Below are positions 63,851 to 64,000 of a stretch of DNA of 64,000 nucleotides, in pieces (the stretch's first letter is position 1; each line of letters opens with the position of its first letter). The notes below the pieces were generated by a model. The model made no database searches. It saw only the letters and a program-made list of their open reading frames with translations, and was not told where the DNA came from. The position numbers and the translations under genes were made by a program. Origin of the DNA: Acanthosepion esculentum (taxonomy: Eukaryota; Mollusca; Cephalopoda; Sepiida; Sepiidae); the NCBI GenBank assembly GCA_964036315.1, contig CAXIWW010000817.1, forward strand, positions 9,955,501 through 10,019,500, written 5' to 3'.

Positions 63851-64000
63851 CAGCTGATAGCAAAAGTGCCAACAGCTGATAGCAAAAATGCGAACAGCTG
63901 ATAGCAAAAGTGCCAACAGCACCACAGTGCCAACTAGTCCTAGGTATGACTATAAACTACATCTGACAGCAAGTCTTCTGATCACAAACGGTCACAGCTA
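63798..64000 (+). repeat. Satellite block 7, plus orientation, cut by the window end
   Basis: After the third head-to-head junction the satellite runs in plus orientation: a few monomers, an AGCACCAC cassette, then a core that stops at TCACAGCTA, the last bases of the window. The true length of the block is unknown. Confidence 0.93.

Larger units (their letters stand above)
1..64000. repeat. Composite satellite DNA array filling the window
   Basis: Every stretch read is made of the same two ingredients: a core of about 189 bp and runs of a 22-bp monomer. The monomer contains CAGCTGATAGC followed by AAAAGTGCC. Core landmarks in order (block-plus sense) are ACTAGTCCTAGG, TGATCA, GGGTCCCAGCTATGAG, a C5-7 tract, an A7-13 tract, TTTATATAAA and TTGCGAACAACACC. 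The first bases are already inside a core and the last bases stop inside another, so the array is truncated by the window at both ends. No foreign insertion longer than a few bases was seen. No database comparison was possible, so the family name and host are unknown. The eukaryotic assignment is inferred from the satellite organisation. Confidence 0.97.

Noticed and set aside
1..64000. CRISPR array
   Set aside because: Repeats are contiguous 22-mers with no unique spacers, and the regularly spaced cores are themselves near-identical; no cas genes are present.
1..64000. Plasmid or phage iteron origin
   Set aside because: 22-bp direct repeats can look like iterons, but there are on the order of a thousand, in alternating orientation over 64 kb, with no replication gene.
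1..64000. Telomeric repeat or CENP-B box
   Set aside because: No run of TTAGGG, TTTAGGG or TTAGG and no match to the TTCG...CGGGA pattern of the CENP-B box was seen; the TTCGCAA box is unrelated.
1..64000. G-quadruplex from the GGGGGG tract of each core
   Set aside because: There is only one long G tract per core, about 190 bp or more from the next, so an intramolecular quadruplex is not supported.
1..64000. Ribosomal DNA intergenic spacer
   Set aside because: Subrepeats plus TATA-like elements recall such spacers, but no rRNA gene or recognisable rRNA fragment occurs in the window and orientation reverses repeatedly.

Overview
The whole 64 kb window is one block of composite satellite DNA. 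I see no supportable protein-coding gene, no rRNA or tRNA gene and no recognisable transposable element. Both window ends lie inside a repeat unit, so the array continues outside. This suggests a eukaryotic nuclear genome (heterochromatin such as a subtelomeric, pericentromeric or sex/B-chromosome satellite). The species cannot be named from the sequence.

The architecture has two levels. A core of about 189 bp carries an ACTAGTCCTAGG landmark, a TGATCA site, a potential GGGTC/GACCC hairpin, a C5-7 tract, an A7-13 tract, TATA-like palindromes and a TTGCGAACAACACC box. Between cores sits a run of 22-bp monomers (CAGCTGATAGC then AAAAGTGCC), bracketed by an 8-bp cassette AGCACCAC. Unit length follows L = 189 + 8 + 22n: spacings near 219, 241, 263, 285, 307, 329, 351, 417 and 439 recur, minimal units of 189-190 bp exist, and the longest array has 28 monomers. 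Forty-eight cores were counted by eye in the first 15.6 kb (mean spacing about 323 bp), which implies roughly 190-200 cores and on the order of 1,200 monomers in the window.

Orientation alternates in seven blocks: plus 1-15,643; minus 15,644-25,806; plus 25,807-48,875; minus 48,876-55,113; plus 55,114-59,858; minus 59,859-63,797; plus 63,798-64,000. The three minus-to-plus junctions (about 25.8, 55.1 and 63.8 kb) are copies of one ancestral head-to-head junction, with the 25.8 kb copy inverted relative to the other two. The three plus-to-minus junctions (15.64, 48.87, 59.86 kb) are unrelated breakpoints with at most 2-3 bp of shared sequence.

Higher-order duplications are superimposed. They include a 2,545-bp tandem duplication (36.8-41.7 kb), a 1,143-bp-offset copy, a 285-bp near-perfect triplet (14.85-15.6 kb), a run of seven 285-bp units (20.96-22.96 kb), a roughly 2.47-2.51-kb-offset copy (26.4/28.9 kb), and several inverted copies linking plus and minus blocks. 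Long open frames on the strand opposite each block arise because the 22-bp monomer has no stop in any frame of that strand; they are not treated as genes.
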